64,000 bases of DNA from Lachnospiraceae bacterium (GCA_024691305.1 JAILNS010000006.1:1-64000), one strand, 5' to 3'. Shown: positions 26,344-35,320, numbered from the stretch's first letter. Notes: a model not told the origin generated them from the sequence alone. Program-made: numbers and translations.

Positions 26344-26586
26344 ATGCAAACTCAGGTAAAAGCATGGGGAAACAGTCAGGGGATTAGGCTTCCTAAGGAA
26401 GTATTACAGGAGGCATCTTTTTCGTTGGATGATTATTTGGATATTAAGGTATCAGAAGGAATGATAACCCTTGTTAAGCCGTTTAGACATCAGACTCTTG
26501 AGGAGCGCGCCGCCATGTACGGTGGGGAATTGTCTTTAGACGGTGAGTTTGATTGGGGCAAACCGGTAGGAAGAGAGATCTGGTAA
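26344..26586 (+). CDS. MazE/AbrB-family antitoxin
   Basis: 80 residues. The N-terminal swapped-hairpin motif VKAWGNSQGIRLPKEVLQEA is the classic AbrB/MazE DNA-binding fold, and the acidic C-terminal tail (SLDGEFDWGKPVGREIW) is the toxin-binding part. ATG 26344 has a strong ribosome binding site; upstream codons in the same frame belong to the promoter. The stop codon overlaps the toxin's start by one base. It neutralises the toxin and probably represses the operon. Confidence 0.9.
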   Translation: MQTQVKAWGNSQGIRLPKEVLQEASFSLDDYLDIKVSEGMITLVKPFRHQTLEERAAMYGGELSLDGEFDWGKPVGREIW

Positions 26587-26891
26587 TGAAAGAAGAATTA
26601 CATCAAGGAGATATCCTTAAAATTGAACAAGTTAAAGTGCCGGTAGTGATCGTCAGTAAAGATTTCTTTAACAAAACAGAGGAGATAATAGGCTGTCCTA
26701 TATATGAAAAAGGTGAGGCGGCCCCTTTGCACATACATATAAGTGCAAACAAAGTAAAAGGCTATGTTCAATGTGAAAAACTTGCCTTACTGGATCTTAG
26801 GGTAAGGGGATATTCCAAAATAGACAGACTGCATATGGAGGATATTATAAATATCACAGATGCAGTCCAAGGAATATTTGATTATATCTGA
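26586..26891 (+). CDS. MazF/PemK-family toxin, divergent
   Basis: 101 residues, paired with the antitoxin through a TAATG overlap. The start QGDILKIEQVKVPVVIVSKD matches the first strands of MazF, an mRNA endonuclease. Family catalytic residues are an Arg in the RPVVI motif and a Thr in the following AIT strand; here the Arg position is Val18 and the second is replaced within IIGCPIYEK. The loop before the first motif is shortened by about 10 residues. The protein may therefore be inactive, use other residues, or belong to a separate small subgroup. The next gene is convergent. Confidence 0.75.
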   Translation: MKEELHQGDILKIEQVKVPVVIVSKDFFNKTEEIIGCPIYEKGEAAPLHIHISANKVKGYVQCEKLALLDLRVRGYSKIDRLHMEDIINITDAVQGIFDYI

Positions 26892-26916
26892 CATTCTGAT
26901 CTTAAATTCCTTACGG

Positions 26917-27750
26917 TCAGTGCGCTATCTTTCCGACCAGGCAGCATATCGCAAATCCTGCGATGTCTACGGCTACTATGGTCGATCCTACGGGAGTTCC
27001 CGCAAGTATCGAGATTATAAGCCCAAGTGAAGCACATATCACAGAAAAAAACGCAGAGAATATCGTGACCGATCTAAAACTCTTAAACAGTCGCATGGCT
27101 GAAAGTGCAGGAAAGATAACAAGGGCTGAGATCAAGAGTGAACCCACGAGATTCATCGCAAGTACTATGATGACTGCGATCATGACAGCAATGAGCAGAT
27201 TGTAACCATTTGCATTAGTACCTGTTGCACTTGCATAGTTCTCGTCAAAAGTCACTGCAAATATCTTGTTGTAAAAGAAGATAAAAAGTCCGATCGTGAT
27301 CACGGATAAGATGATGCAAAGCCACACTTCCCTTATGCTCAGCGTAAGGATCGCAGTGGATCCAAAAAGCGTTGTACACACATCTCCCGTAAGATTCGAG
27401 GATGTAGAGAAGATGTTCATGATCAGATAACCGAAGGCAAGGGCACCGACAGAGAGCATTGCTATTGCGGCGTCACCTTTTATTTTTGCATTTTTGCCGG
27501 GCTTAAGGAGGAGTATGGCACTTATGACCGTGACGGGCAGGACCAGAAACATATTGTCTGTAAGGTTAAGAACCGTTGCGATCGATATTGCTCCGAAGGC
27601 AACATGAGATAAGCCGTCACCAATAAATGACAGCCTCTTTAAAACCAGGGTCACTCCGAGCATCGATGAACACAGTGCGATCAACACACCTACGATCATC
27701 GCATATCTGACAAAGGGATATTCAAAATACATCTGTAAGGTTTCGATCAT
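26917..27750 (-). CDS. metal ABC transporter permease (ZnuB/MntB type)
   Basis: 277 residues with about eight helices of the ABC-3 family: ALCSSMLGVTLVLKRLSFIGDGLSH is the diagnostic start (first helix and cytoplasmic loop), and FPALSAMRLFKSF the EAA-like loop near the end. It forms the channel for Zn or Mn uptake with the ATPase that overlaps it by 4 bases. The transcript runs from a Fur-family gene, but no solute-binding lipoprotein follows, unusual because this family normally needs one. It ends 25 bases before the convergent toxin gene. Confidence 0.9.
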   Translation of the reverse strand: MIETLQMYFEYPFVRYAMIVGVLIALCSSMLGVTLVLKRLSFIGDGLSHVAFGAISIATVLNLTDNMFLVLPVTVISAILLLKPGKNAKIKGDAAIAMLSVGALAFGYLIMNIFSTSSNLTGDVCTTLFGSTAILTLSIREVWLCIILSVITIGLFIFFYNKIFAVTFDENYASATGTNANGYNLLIAVMIAVIIVLAMNLVGSLLISALVIFPALSAMRLFKSFRSVTIFSAFFSVICASLGLIISILAGTPVGSTIVAVDIAGFAICCLVGKIAH

Positions 27751-28457
27751 TTGAATTCTCCTTTGTTTTTTACAGAGAAAAATCTGCCGGCTTTGCTGCT
27801 CATATAATCCCCTATCGTTCCATAGAAATAATAATCTCCGATATGCAGTATATGGCTTGCATATTTCATGGCAGCGGCGATGTCATGGGATATCATTATT
27901 ATTGTTATTCCCTCGTCGTTCAGAGTTTTTATAAGATCATACATTTCTGCCGTTACCTTGGGGTCAAGCCCTGAGACAGGTTCATCGAGAAGAAGGATGC
28001 GCTTCGTTGCACAAAGCGCTCTTGCAAGAAGGACACGCTGCTGCTGACCGCCCGATAGTTCCCTGTAGCATCTGTCTTTTAGCTCGGTTATGCCCATACG
28101 TTCCATGTTCTCAATGGCAAGAGCACGTTCCTCTTTGTTATAAAAAGGTCTGAGTCCGGTCCTGCTCTGGCAGCCTGACATAACGATCTCATAAACCGAA
28201 GCGGGGAAGTCTTTTTGTACAACTGTCTGCTGAGGCAGATATCCTATATCGGTCTGTTTTAAGCCTTCACCGATCACGATACAGCCGGATATCGGTTTTT
28301 GTAGCCCCAAAAGAGTCTTCATAAGGGTGGATTTACCCGAACCGTTTTCACCGACTATGCACAGATAATCCCCTGCATTCACGCTGAAATTTATATTTTC
28401 TCCGACGGCCATTCCGTCATATCCTACACTCAGGTTTTCTGCTTTTATCAAACTCAT
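27747..28457 (-). CDS. metal ABC transporter ATP-binding protein (ZnuC type)
   Basis: 236 residues. Walker A GENGSGKST, Q-loop in YLPQQTVVQKD, signature LSGGQQQRVLLARAL, Walker B ILLLDEPVSGLDP and the switch His in MISHDIAAA are all present. The start ATG at 28457 lies 4 bases after the fur-family stop; a longer upstream frame overlaps fur and is not used. The 4-base overlap with the permease confirms the pair. Metal is probably Zn, going by the Fur-family partner and operator; Mn remains possible. Confidence 0.9.
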   Translation of the reverse strand: MSLIKAENLSVGYDGMAVGENINFSVNAGDYLCIVGENGSGKSTLMKTLLGLQKPISGCIVIGEGLKQTDIGYLPQQTVVQKDFPASVYEIVMSGCQSRTGLRPFYNKEERALAIENMERMGITELKDRCYRELSGGQQQRVLLARALCATKRILLLDEPVSGLDPKVTAEMYDLIKTLNDEGITIIMISHDIAAAMKYASHILHIGDYYFYGTIGDYMSSKAGRFFSVKNKGEFK

Positions 28458-28461
28458 AATC

Positions 28462-28899
28462 TTATTTATCAGAATCTTCCTGCTCTTTGGAACAATCCTC
28501 ACACAATCCGTAAAATACCGTTCGCATCGGATCCATCGTAAAACCGTGATGCTCAAGCATATGATTTTTTATAGCCTCCATTTCGTCACAGTGAAGATGG
28601 ATAAGCTTTCCGCATTTTTCGCATTTACAATGGAAACATATCCCCTTTTCCACATGAGAATCTTTGCCCATATATTCAAAACAGGCAGGAGAGTTGACGT
28701 CTATCGTGTACTTGCTTAGGACACCTTCATCCACGAGGCGTTCGAGCTGTCTGTAAACCGTGGACTGACCTATTGATGAGCCCTTGCTCCTAAAATGCTC
28801 ACACACATCTCCGGCTGTGATATGTTCACCCGGTCTGTTTATCAGGTAGTCCAAAAGTATCTCTTTTTGTTTGGTTTTGTAAGTGGAACGCGGCTCCAT
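28462..28899 (-). CDS. Fur-family metalloregulator (Zur-like)
   Basis: 145 residues. N-terminal winged helix (GSSIGQSTVYRQLERLVDEG is the recognition helix region) and C-terminal metal-binding dimer domain with CHFHC-like ligands plus the structural zinc Cys pairs CEKC and CEDC. The start ATG at 28899 follows AGGGAGAA; GTG 28923 is unlikely. It is the first gene of the operon with the metal transporter and is preceded by a perfect 7-1-7 inverted repeat, so it most probably represses its own operon when metal is ample. Zur versus Fur or PerR is inferred from the neighbours. Confidence 0.9.
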   Translation of the reverse strand: MEPRSTYKTKQKEILLDYLINRPGEHITAGDVCEHFRSKGSSIGQSTVYRQLERLVDEGVLSKYTIDVNSPACFEYMGKDSHVEKGICFHCKCEKCGKLIHLHCDEMEAIKNHMLEHHGFTMDPMRTVFYGLCEDCSKEQEDSDK

Positions 28900-28934
28900 G
28901 TTTGTTCTCCCTGTGTCTTGCACTAAATGCGGAT

Positions 28935-28978
28935 TTGAGAATCATTCTCAATTATAACACCGGCTTTGGTTTTGTCAA
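28935..28978 (-). promoter_or_regulatory. promoter of the zur-znuCB operon with 7-1-7 Fur-family box
   Basis: On the minus strand: TTGACA (28973-28978), 16-base spacer, TATAAT (28951-28956). The inverted repeat TTGAGAATCATTCTCAA at 28935-28951 begins at the last -10 base and covers the start point. The core TGAGAAT-C-ATTCTCA has the 7-1-7 form of Firmicute Fur/Zur/PerR boxes. Binding by the first gene's product is inference. Confidence 0.88.
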
Positions 28979-28990
28979 TTTTTGATGCAT

Positions 28991-29049
28991 GCACAGGTGG
29001 AATCTGTGTGTACCTGCACGTGCGGAATCTGTGTGTACCTGCACGGGCG
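28991..29049. repeat. 2.4 tandem copies of a 25-base unit
   Basis: Units 28991-29015 and 29016-29040 share GGAATCTGTGTGTACCT and the start GCAC; a third, partial copy (GCACGGGCG) follows. Sits between the divergent promoters of the zur operon and the NhaC gene. No frame or hairpin with obvious function. Confidence 0.9.
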
Positions 29050-29072
29050 TATCCGGGATCTGAAATATATAC

Positions 29073-29101
29073 TTGAAAAAAGAAAGGATTTGGGTTATAG
29101 T
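29073..29101 (+). promoter_or_regulatory. promoter of nhaC-gpx
   Basis: TTGAAA (29073-29078), 17-base spacer, TATAGT (29096-29101), about 60 bases before the ATG at 29162 with GAGAGGGGAAG as ribosome binding site. Confidence 0.68.
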
Positions 29102-29161
29102 TATATAAATTGCGCACAATATAAAAGCACGCAATCTAAATTATAGAGAGGGGAAGTCTGT

Positions 29162-30661
29162 ATGGAATTTACCATGATCGAAACCGGGTGGCTTTCTATC
29201 CTGCCACCGATCATTGCTATCGCACTGGCGCTCATAACCAAAGAAGTATATTCATCGCTTTTTATCGGTATCACATCCGGAATGCTGATATATGCGTTTT
29301 CAAGCGGCGGAAATATCATTTCGGCGGCGGCCATGACATTTGATATGATGAGCAGCAAGATCGCCGACAACGCTTATATGATCATATTCCTGGCTCTTTT
29401 GTGGGCCGTGGTAAGTCTGGTCTCAAAATCGGGTGGAAGTCAGGCCTACGGAAGATGGGCAGGCAAAAAACTAAAGAGCAAAAGAGCGGCGGCCTTTGCC
29501 ACATCCGTGCTCGGGATACTTATATTTATCGATGACGGTTTTAACTGTCTTACCGTGGGAACGGTCATGCGTCCCATCACTGACAGGCTCCGCATATCAA
29601 GAGAAAAACTCGCATATATCATAGATGCAACGGCGGCACCCGTATGTATCATCGCACCCGTATCAAGCTGGGCAGTCGCTGTCGCAAGTGAGGTGAGCGA
29701 GAAGAACGGTTTCCATATATTTCTATCGACCATTCCGTATAATTTCTATGCAATTATGACGATATTGATGGTCTTTATGATCAGCTTTACGGGCAGGGAT
29801 TTCGGTCCAATGAAAAAGGCCGAAGAAGAAGCAGTTGCTAACGAAACGGATCAGGGTGAGACAGAAACGATCGAATCCAAAGGTCACGTGATGGATCTGG
29901 TCCTTCCGATAGTAGTACTTATCGTATGTGCCATCCTTGGCATGGCTTATGTAGGAGGGTTCTTTGAGGGAGTGAGCTTCTCGGAAGCAATAGGATATAA
30001 TCCTACAGCCGGATTGTCACTCGGAGCATTTGCGGGACTTATCACCGCCATGCTTTTATATCTTCCGAGGAAACTCATGAAGCCCAGGGAATTCATGGAA
30101 TGTATCGTAGGTGGTATTGCTAACATCGTTCCGCCAATGCTTATACTGATACTTTCCTGGAGTCTTGGCGGCGTATGCAGACAGCTTATCGGAACCGGCG
30201 TATTCATCTCAGGATTTGTAAACAGCACAAATCTTCCTCTTGGATTCCTGCCGTTTCTTATCTTTGTGATCGCGGCACTTATGAGTTTTTCAATGGGAAC
30301 CAGCTGGGGAACATTCGGTATGCTGATCCCGATCATCACGATGATATGCGATACGCAGGCAGCGGCTCCGTTACTTATTCCTGCGCTTGGAGCAACACTT
30401 GCGGGATCTGTTTATGGTGATCACTGCTCACCTATTTCGGATACGACGATACTCGCATCCACAGGAGCGGATTGCAAGCATATAAGGCACGTAGAGACGC
30501 AGCTTCCTTATGCAACGGCTGTAGCTATCGTATGTGCCATAGGCTATCTTATAGCCGGATTTATGAACTCGCCTGTTGTGGCCCTGGCTTTACAGGTAAT
30601 ACTTGTTGTAGGAATTGTCATGCTCATTGGCAAAAAACAGATTACGGAGGAAAAGATATGA
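29162..30661 (+). CDS. NhaC-family Na+/H+ antiporter
   Basis: 499 residues with 11-13 helices. Features: PPIIAIALALITKEVYSSL near the start, the conserved FIDDGFNCLTVG and ATAAPVCIIAPVSSWA segments, the broken-helix region FSMGTSWGTFGML and HCSPISDTTILAS, which match the NhaC superfamily of ion/solute antiporters (Na+/H+ or malate-2H+/Na+-lactate). It works in pH and sodium homeostasis. The last bases overlap the start of glutathione peroxidase (ATGA), a tie between ion balance and peroxide defence that I do not know from the literature. Confidence 0.88.
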   Translation: MEFTMIETGWLSILPPIIAIALALITKEVYSSLFIGITSGMLIYAFSSGGNIISAAAMTFDMMSSKIADNAYMIIFLALLWAVVSLVSKSGGSQAYGRWAGKKLKSKRAAAFATSVLGILIFIDDGFNCLTVGTVMRPITDRLRISREKLAYIIDATAAPVCIIAPVSSWAVAVASEVSEKNGFHIFLSTIPYNFYAIMTILMVFMISFTGRDFGPMKKAEEEAVANETDQGETETIESKGHVMDLVLPIVVLIVCAILGMAYVGGFFEGVSFSEAIGYNPTAGLSLGAFAGLITAMLLYLPRKLMKPREFMECIVGGIANIVPPMLILILSWSLGGVCRQLIGTGVFISGFVNSTNLPLGFLPFLIFVIAALMSFSMGTSWGTFGMLIPIITMICDTQAAAPLLIPALGATLAGSVYGDHCSPISDTTILASTGADCKHIRHVETQLPYATAVAIVCAIGYLIAGFMNSPVVALALQVILVVGIVMLIGKKQITEEKI

Positions 30662-31197
30662 TCTACGATTACGAAGTGACTACGGGAAAAGGTGAAAAAC
30701 TTGCACTTTCAGAATACAAGGGCAAAGTGATCCTTGTTGTAAATACGGCTACGGGATGCGGATTCACACCGCAGTATGCACCTATAGAAGAGTTATATAA
30801 AGATTATCATGATAAAGGTCTTGAAGTACTGGATATACCCTGTAATCAGTTCGGAGGACAGGCTCCCGGATCGGATGATGAGATACATGAGTTTTGTACC
30901 CTTCATTACAATACGACATTTCCTCAGATGAAAAAGTCGGATGTGAACGGAGAGAATGAACTTCCTTTATATACTTACCTTAAATCACAAAAAGGTTTCG
31001 AAGGTTTTGAAGAGCATCAGTATAAGGAACTGCTCGAAAAGATGTTTACCGAAGCAGATCCCGACTGGGCATCCAAATCCGATATCAAGTGGAATTTTAC
31101 GAAGTTCGTGATAGACCGTGAGGGAAATGTGGTGGCCCGCTTTGAGCCTACTGCGGATATGAAAAAAGTAGAGGAGTGCATAAAGGCACTCTTGTAA
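30658..31197 (+). CDS. glutathione peroxidase-family protein (Cys type)
   Basis: 179 residues. Thioredoxin-fold peroxidase: peroxidatic Cys in NTATGCGFTPQY (about residue 35), the Gln in CNQFGGQAPGS and the Trp in IKWNFTKF complete the usual tetrad. The reductant is likely thioredoxin since anaerobic Clostridia usually lack glutathione. The start is ATG 30658, in a 4-base overlap with the NhaC gene; the longer upstream frame is out of that gene's reading frame and spurious. Selenocysteine is replaced by cysteine here (codon TGC). Confidence 0.92.
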   Translation: MIYDYEVTTGKGEKLALSEYKGKVILVVNTATGCGFTPQYAPIEELYKDYHDKGLEVLDIPCNQFGGQAPGSDDEIHEFCTLHYNTTFPQMKKSDVNGENELPLYTYLKSQKGFEGFEEHQYKELLEKMFTEADPDWASKSDIKWNFTKFVIDREGNVVARFEPTADMKKVEECIKALL

Positions 31198-31223
31198 TAT
31201 GATACGCGTAAATATATTATCTA

Positions 31224-31249
31224 TACATATGATAAAACCATTATATGTA
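31224..31249 (+). promoter_or_regulatory. inverted repeat before the lysR gene
   Basis: TACATAT (31224-31230) and ATATGTA (31243-31249) form a perfect 7-base inverted repeat with a 12-base spacer, in the short AT-rich gap just upstream of the LysR start. LysR-type autoregulatory sites have this sort of long-spaced dyad. Weak evidence. Confidence 0.4.
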
Positions 31250-31263
31250 AGCAGGGATAAGAT

Positions 31264-32169
31264 ATGAACATTACTCAGATCAGATATGTTCTTGAGGTGG
31301 CTGCTTCTTCTTCGATAAGGGAAGCAGCCGGCAGACTTTATATAACACAGCCCGCACTGTCCGAAAGTATCAGGGAACTTGAAGAAGAACTCGGGATACT
31401 GTTATTCGAACGGACTAACAAGGGAATCTCTTTGACCGATGAGGGCAGGGAGTTTGTCGAGTATGCCAAAAAGGCTGTCGGACAGTATGAGATATTGGAA
31501 GACAGGTATCTGTCAAATGACAGCGACAAGGAGAGATTCTCCGTATCCACGCAGCATTATAATTTTGCGATCAGGGCTTTTACGGATGTTATCCAAAAAG
31601 CAGACCCGGGGAAGTATGTTTTTTCAATACACGAGACCAAGACCAAAGAGGTACTTGAAGACGTGAGGACACTTAAGAGCGAGGTCGGCGTCATATCCTT
31701 CTCAGGTGCCAATGAGGGTGTTATACGCAAACTGATCAAAGAATATGGTCTTATTTTTAAACCGCTCATGATCAGAGATGCTTATGTCTATTTCTGGAAG
31801 GACCACGAACTGGCGGGAAGAAAGGAAATATCTATCGAAGAATTATCCGATTATCCTTGCGTGTCCTTTGATCAAAGTGACGACAGCAATTTCTATCTGA
31901 CCGAGGAAGCCCTGGCAGACTATGATTTTAAGAAACTGATCAAGTCGGATGACAGAGCTACTTCTATGGAAATGATCGCTAAACTGCATGGCTATTCGAT
32001 AGGCTCAGGTATGCTGTCAGGAGAGGATGCGATCCTCAAGGGACTTGTGTCCGTCAAACTAAAGGAAGACGACCCTATCACGATAGGATATATAACCAGA
32101 AAAGGAAGCGAGATGTCGGATTATGGAGTCGCTTTCACGGAGGAACTGGAAAAATATAATGAACTGTGA
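31264..32169 (+). CDS. LysR-family transcriptional regulator of sulfur genes
   Basis: 301 residues. N-terminal winged helix (AASSSIREAAGRLYITQPAL, residues about 13-32) and a C-terminal periplasmic-binding-like effector domain (from about 90). It is encoded upstream of metY, cysK and larE in the same direction, and the dyad TGATA-N9-TATCA stands directly at its stop codon, so control of sulfur amino acid synthesis is likely. The usual inducer for such regulators is O-acetylserine or O-acetylhomoserine; not shown here. Confidence 0.88.
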   Translation: MNITQIRYVLEVAASSSIREAAGRLYITQPALSESIRELEEELGILLFERTNKGISLTDEGREFVEYAKKAVGQYEILEDRYLSNDSDKERFSVSTQHYNFAIRAFTDVIQKADPGKYVFSIHETKTKEVLEDVRTLKSEVGVISFSGANEGVIRKLIKEYGLIFKPLMIRDAYVYFWKDHELAGRKEISIEELSDYPCVSFDQSDDSNFYLTEEALADYDFKKLIKSDDRATSMEMIAKLHGYSIGSGMLSGEDAILKGLVSVKLKEDDPITIGYITRKGSEMSDYGVAFTEELEKYNEL

Positions 32170-32186
32170 TAGGTAACGCTTATCAC
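32166..32186 (+). promoter_or_regulatory. candidate LysR operator upstream of metY-cysK
   Basis: GTGATA (32166-32171), nine bases, TATCAC (32181-32186): a perfect 6-base dyad with the T-N11-A shape of LysR-type boxes (TGATA-N9-TATCA). It overlaps the end of the lysR gene and lies about 80 bases before the metY ATG. No clear -35/-10 pair was found beside it. Confidence 0.6.
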
Positions 32187-32266
32187 GGATAATAAGATTT
32201 AACGATTTTTCAAACAAAACAGTAACTGCTACGATTGAATCATCTTAAACAAAGGAGGATTCAACA

Positions 32267-33550
32267 ATGAGCGATTACAGATTTGAAACTTTGCAGTTAC
32301 ATGTCGGACAGGAACAGGCGGATCCGGCTACGGATTCAAGAGCTGTTCCGATATATCAGACCACTTCTTATGTGTTCCATGATTCACAGCATGCCGCAGA
32401 CAGATTCGGCCTGGCAGATGCGGGAAACATATACGGAAGACTCACCAACTCCACTCAGGATGTCCTGGAGAAAAGACTTGCGGCCCTGGAGGGAGGAAGC
32501 GCAGCACTTGCTGTAGCATCCGGAGCAGCAGCCATTACCTATACGATAGAAGCACTTGCCGCAAACGGAGGCCATATAGTAGCGCAAAAGACCATATACG
32601 GCGGGTCATACAATCTTCTTGAACACACACTTCCCCAATACGGGATAAGTACCACATTTGTTAATGCCCATGATCTTAAAGAGGTTGAGAATTCGATCAG
32701 ACAGGATACCAGGGCAATCTATCTTGAGACTCTCGGAAATCCCAACAGTGATATCCCCGATATCGATGCCATAGCTGATATAGCACACAGACACGGACTG
32801 CCTCTCGTGATAGACAATACCTTCGGAACACCTTATCTTATAAGACCGATAGAGCACGGAGCAGATATAGTAGTTCACTCCGCAACCAAGTTTATCGGTG
32901 GGCACGGAACCACACTTGGTGGTATTATAGTTGAGTCAGGAAGATTTGACTGGAAGGCAAGCGGTAAGTATCCGAATATAGCGTCTCCAAATCCCAGTTA
33001 TCACGGCGTATCATTTTATGATGCCGTAGGCCCCGCAGCATTTGTAACATATATAAGGGCGATCCTTTTGCGTGATACCGGAGCTACGATCTCCCCGTTT
33101 AATGCATTTCTTCTTTTACAGGGAGTTGAGACATTATCTCTTCGACTTGACAGGCATGCAGAGAATACTAAGAAGGTGGTGGATTACCTTAGTCTCCATC
33201 CTCTTGTAAATAAGGTCAATCATCCTTCACTTAAAGATCATCCGGATCATGAACTTTATGAGAGATATTTTCCTAACGGCGGCGGGTCGATCTTTACCTT
33301 TGAGATAAAGGGCGGGAAGGAAGCAGCCTGGAAGTTTATAGATAACCTTAAGATCTTTTCACTTCTTGCAAATGTGGCAGATGTTAAGAGTCTTGTGATC
33401 CATCCCGCAACGACTACTCACTCACAGCTTACGGATGAGGAACTTGCGGATCAGGGAATAACCCAGGGTACAATAAGGCTATCGATCGGTACCGAACATA
33501 TAGATGATATAATCGCCGACCTTGAAAGAGGTTTTGCAGCGATCAGATAA
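32267..33550 (+). CDS. metY: O-acetylhomoserine sulfhydrylase (homocysteine synthase)
   Basis: 427 residues, PLP enzyme of the Cys/Met metabolism family, longer than the ~390-residue MetB/MetC group, as usual for O-acetylhomoserine aminocarboxypropyltransferase. Motifs: [46 protein letters not shown] and the PLP lysine in [18 protein letters not shown]. It makes homocysteine from O-acetylhomoserine and sulfide. AAAGGAGGATT precedes the ATG. Cotranscribed with cysK, 16 bases downstream. Confidence 0.92.
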   Translation: MSDYRFETLQLHVGQEQADPATDSRAVPIYQTTSYVFHDSQHAADRFGLADAGNIYGRLTNSTQDVLEKRLAALEGGSAALAVASGAAAITYTIEALAANGGHIVAQKTIYGGSYNLLEHTLPQYGISTTFVNAHDLKEVENSIRQDTRAIYLETLGNPNSDIPDIDAIADIAHRHGLPLVIDNTFGTPYLIRPIEHGADIVVHSATKFIGGHGTTLGGIIVESGRFDWKASGKYPNIASPNPSYHGVSFYDAVGPAAFVTYIRAILLRDTGATISPFNAFLLLQGVETLSLRLDRHAENTKKVVDYLSLHPLVNKVNHPSLKDHPDHELYERYFPNGGGSIFTFEIKGGKEAAWKFIDNLKIFSLLANVADVKSLVIHPATTTHSQLTDEELADQGITQGTIRLSIGTEHIDDIIADLERGFAAIR

Positions 33551-33566
33551 TACAGGAGGAAATGTC

Positions 33567-34499
33567 ATGTCAAACATATATAAAAGTGCAAGTGAACTTA
33601 TAGGCAATACACCTCTTTTGGAGGTAACAAATATTGAAAAAGAACTCGGGCTTGAAGCTACGATACTTGTAAAACTTGAGTATTTTAATCCGGCAGGAAG
33701 TGTAAAGGATCGTATTGCCAGGGCAATGATAGAGGATGCTGAAGCCAAAGGCCTCTTAAAAGAGGGTTCAGTGATAATAGAGCCCACATCCGGTAATACC
33801 GGGATAGGACTTGCCTCAATAGCAGCAGCCAAAGGGTACAGGATCATACTTACGATGCCTGAGACCATGAGTGTTGAACGCAGGAATATCCTTAAAGCAT
33901 ACGGAGCGGAACTGGTACTTACAGATGGCAAAAAAGGCATGAAAGGGGCAATCGAAAAGGCTGAGGAACTGGCTAAAACCACTCCCGGCGGATTTATCCC
34001 CGGTCAGTTTGTAAATCCCGCCAATCCCGCTGCACATAAAAAGACCACAGGTCCCGAGATCTGGAATGATACCGACGGAAAAGTAGATATTTTCATCGCA
34101 GGGGTCGGAACCGGCGGAACAGTGAGCGGAACCGGAGAGTATTTAAAAGAGAAGAATCCCGATATAAAGATAGTGGCCCTTGAACCCGAAGATTCACCTG
34201 TCCTTTCGGGAGGGTCGGCAGGACCTCACAAGATCCAGGGTATAGGTGCGGGATTTGTGCCGGATACACTTAATACGGGCATATATGACGAGGTATATAA
34301 GGCATCCGGAGCCGAAGCGTTTGAAACGGCTAAGCTTCTTGCAGCTAAAGAAGGAATACTGGTCGGTATATCTTCAGGTGCTGCCTTAAAAGGTGCGATC
34401 GATCTTGCAAAACGTCCCGAAAACAAGGGAAAGGTCATAGTTGCTCTTTTGCCCGATTCAGGAGACAGATATTATTCAACCCCGATATTTACGGATTGA
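33567..34499 (+). CDS. cysK: cysteine synthase A
   Basis: 310 residues. PLP lysine in [11 protein letters not shown] (about 42), phosphate loop [11 protein letters not shown], and [17 protein letters not shown]; the family end [13 protein letters not shown] is complete. It makes cysteine from O-acetylserine and sulfide. ATG 33567 has GGAGGAAATGTC in front; the longer frame overlapping metY is spurious. The stop TGA ends 2 bases before the larE ATG, so the two are translated in series. Confidence 0.95.
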   Translation: MSNIYKSASELIGNTPLLEVTNIEKELGLEATILVKLEYFNPAGSVKDRIARAMIEDAEAKGLLKEGSVIIEPTSGNTGIGLASIAAAKGYRIILTMPETMSVERRNILKAYGAELVLTDGKKGMKGAIEKAEELAKTTPGGFIPGQFVNPANPAAHKKTTGPEIWNDTDGKVDIFIAGVGTGGTVSGTGEYLKEKNPDIKIVALEPEDSPVLSGGSAGPHKIQGIGAGFVPDTLNTGIYDEVYKASGAEAFETAKLLAAKEGILVGISSGAALKGAIDLAKRPENKGKVIVALLPDSGDRYYSTPIFTD

Positions 34500-34501
34500 C
34501 C

Positions 34502-35320
34502 ATGAGTGATACCAGACTTATCGATAAGTATGAAGAGTTAAAAAAATATATTGCTTCTTTAGGGAGCGTTGCGGTTGCTTTTTCAGGAGGTGTGGATTCC
34601 ACCTTCCTGTTAAAAGCAGCCAAAGATGCGCTTGGGGATAATCTGATAGCCATGACTGCTTCAAGTTATCTTTTTCCCGGGAAGGAACTGGACGAGGCCG
34701 GAAGGTACTGTCTCGATGAGGGTATACGGCAGATCATCATAACGGCAGATGAACTGTCAATAGAAGGCTTTGAGGATAATCCGAAGGACAGATGCTATAT
34801 GTGCAAGAAGGACCTGTTTACAAGATTTAAGGAGTGTGCACAAAAAGAAGGCATGAACGCTGTGGTCGAGGGGTCAAACCTTGATGATAACGGCGATTAC
34901 AGACCCGGGCACAGGGCGATCGCAGAGCTTGGCATAACCAGTCCCTTAAGGGATGTGGGCTTTACCAAGGAAGAGATCAGGGAGATGTCCAAGCTTCTTT
35001 CCCTGCCCACCTGGGACAAACCTTCTTATGCCTGTCTTGCAAGCCGTATCCCGTATGGCGATAAGATCACAAGAGATAAGCTTGGTATGATAGAAAGGTC
35101 GGAAGAGTTCTTAAGGGATCTTGGATTTAAGCAGCTAAGAGTCAGGGCTCACGGTGATCTTGCAAGGATCGAGACGGAAGCTTCGGATTTTGAAAAGTTT
35201 TTAGATCCGGGTTTCAGGAACAGCGTGAATGAGGAACTGAAAAAGTTCGGTTTTTCGTATGTTGCGGTTGATATCGCAGGATACCGGACAGGGAGCATGA
35301 ACGAGGTTTTGCACAACTGA
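34502..35320 (+). CDS. larE: LarE-type ATP-dependent sacrificial sulfurtransferase
   Basis: 272 residues. N-terminal PP-loop SGGVDSTF (about 28-35) binds ATP; the conserved Cys at 178 in KPSYACLASRIPYG is at the position of the sacrificial Cys176 of the characterised enzyme. LarE donates sulfur to the nickel-pincer nucleotide cofactor by converting its own cysteine to dehydroalanine. larA, larB and larC are not in the window. Directly behind cysK, which could resupply sulfur. A related tRNA- or other thiolase role cannot be excluded. End YRTGSMNEVLHN is complete. Confidence 0.85.
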   Translation: MSDTRLIDKYEELKKYIASLGSVAVAFSGGVDSTFLLKAAKDALGDNLIAMTASSYLFPGKELDEAGRYCLDEGIRQIIITADELSIEGFEDNPKDRCYMCKKDLFTRFKECAQKEGMNAVVEGSNLDDNGDYRPGHRAIAELGITSPLRDVGFTKEEIREMSKLLSLPTWDKPSYACLASRIPYGDKITRDKLGMIERSEEFLRDLGFKQLRVRAHGDLARIETEASDFEKFLDPGFRNSVNEELKKFGFSYVAVDIAGYRTGSMNEVLHN

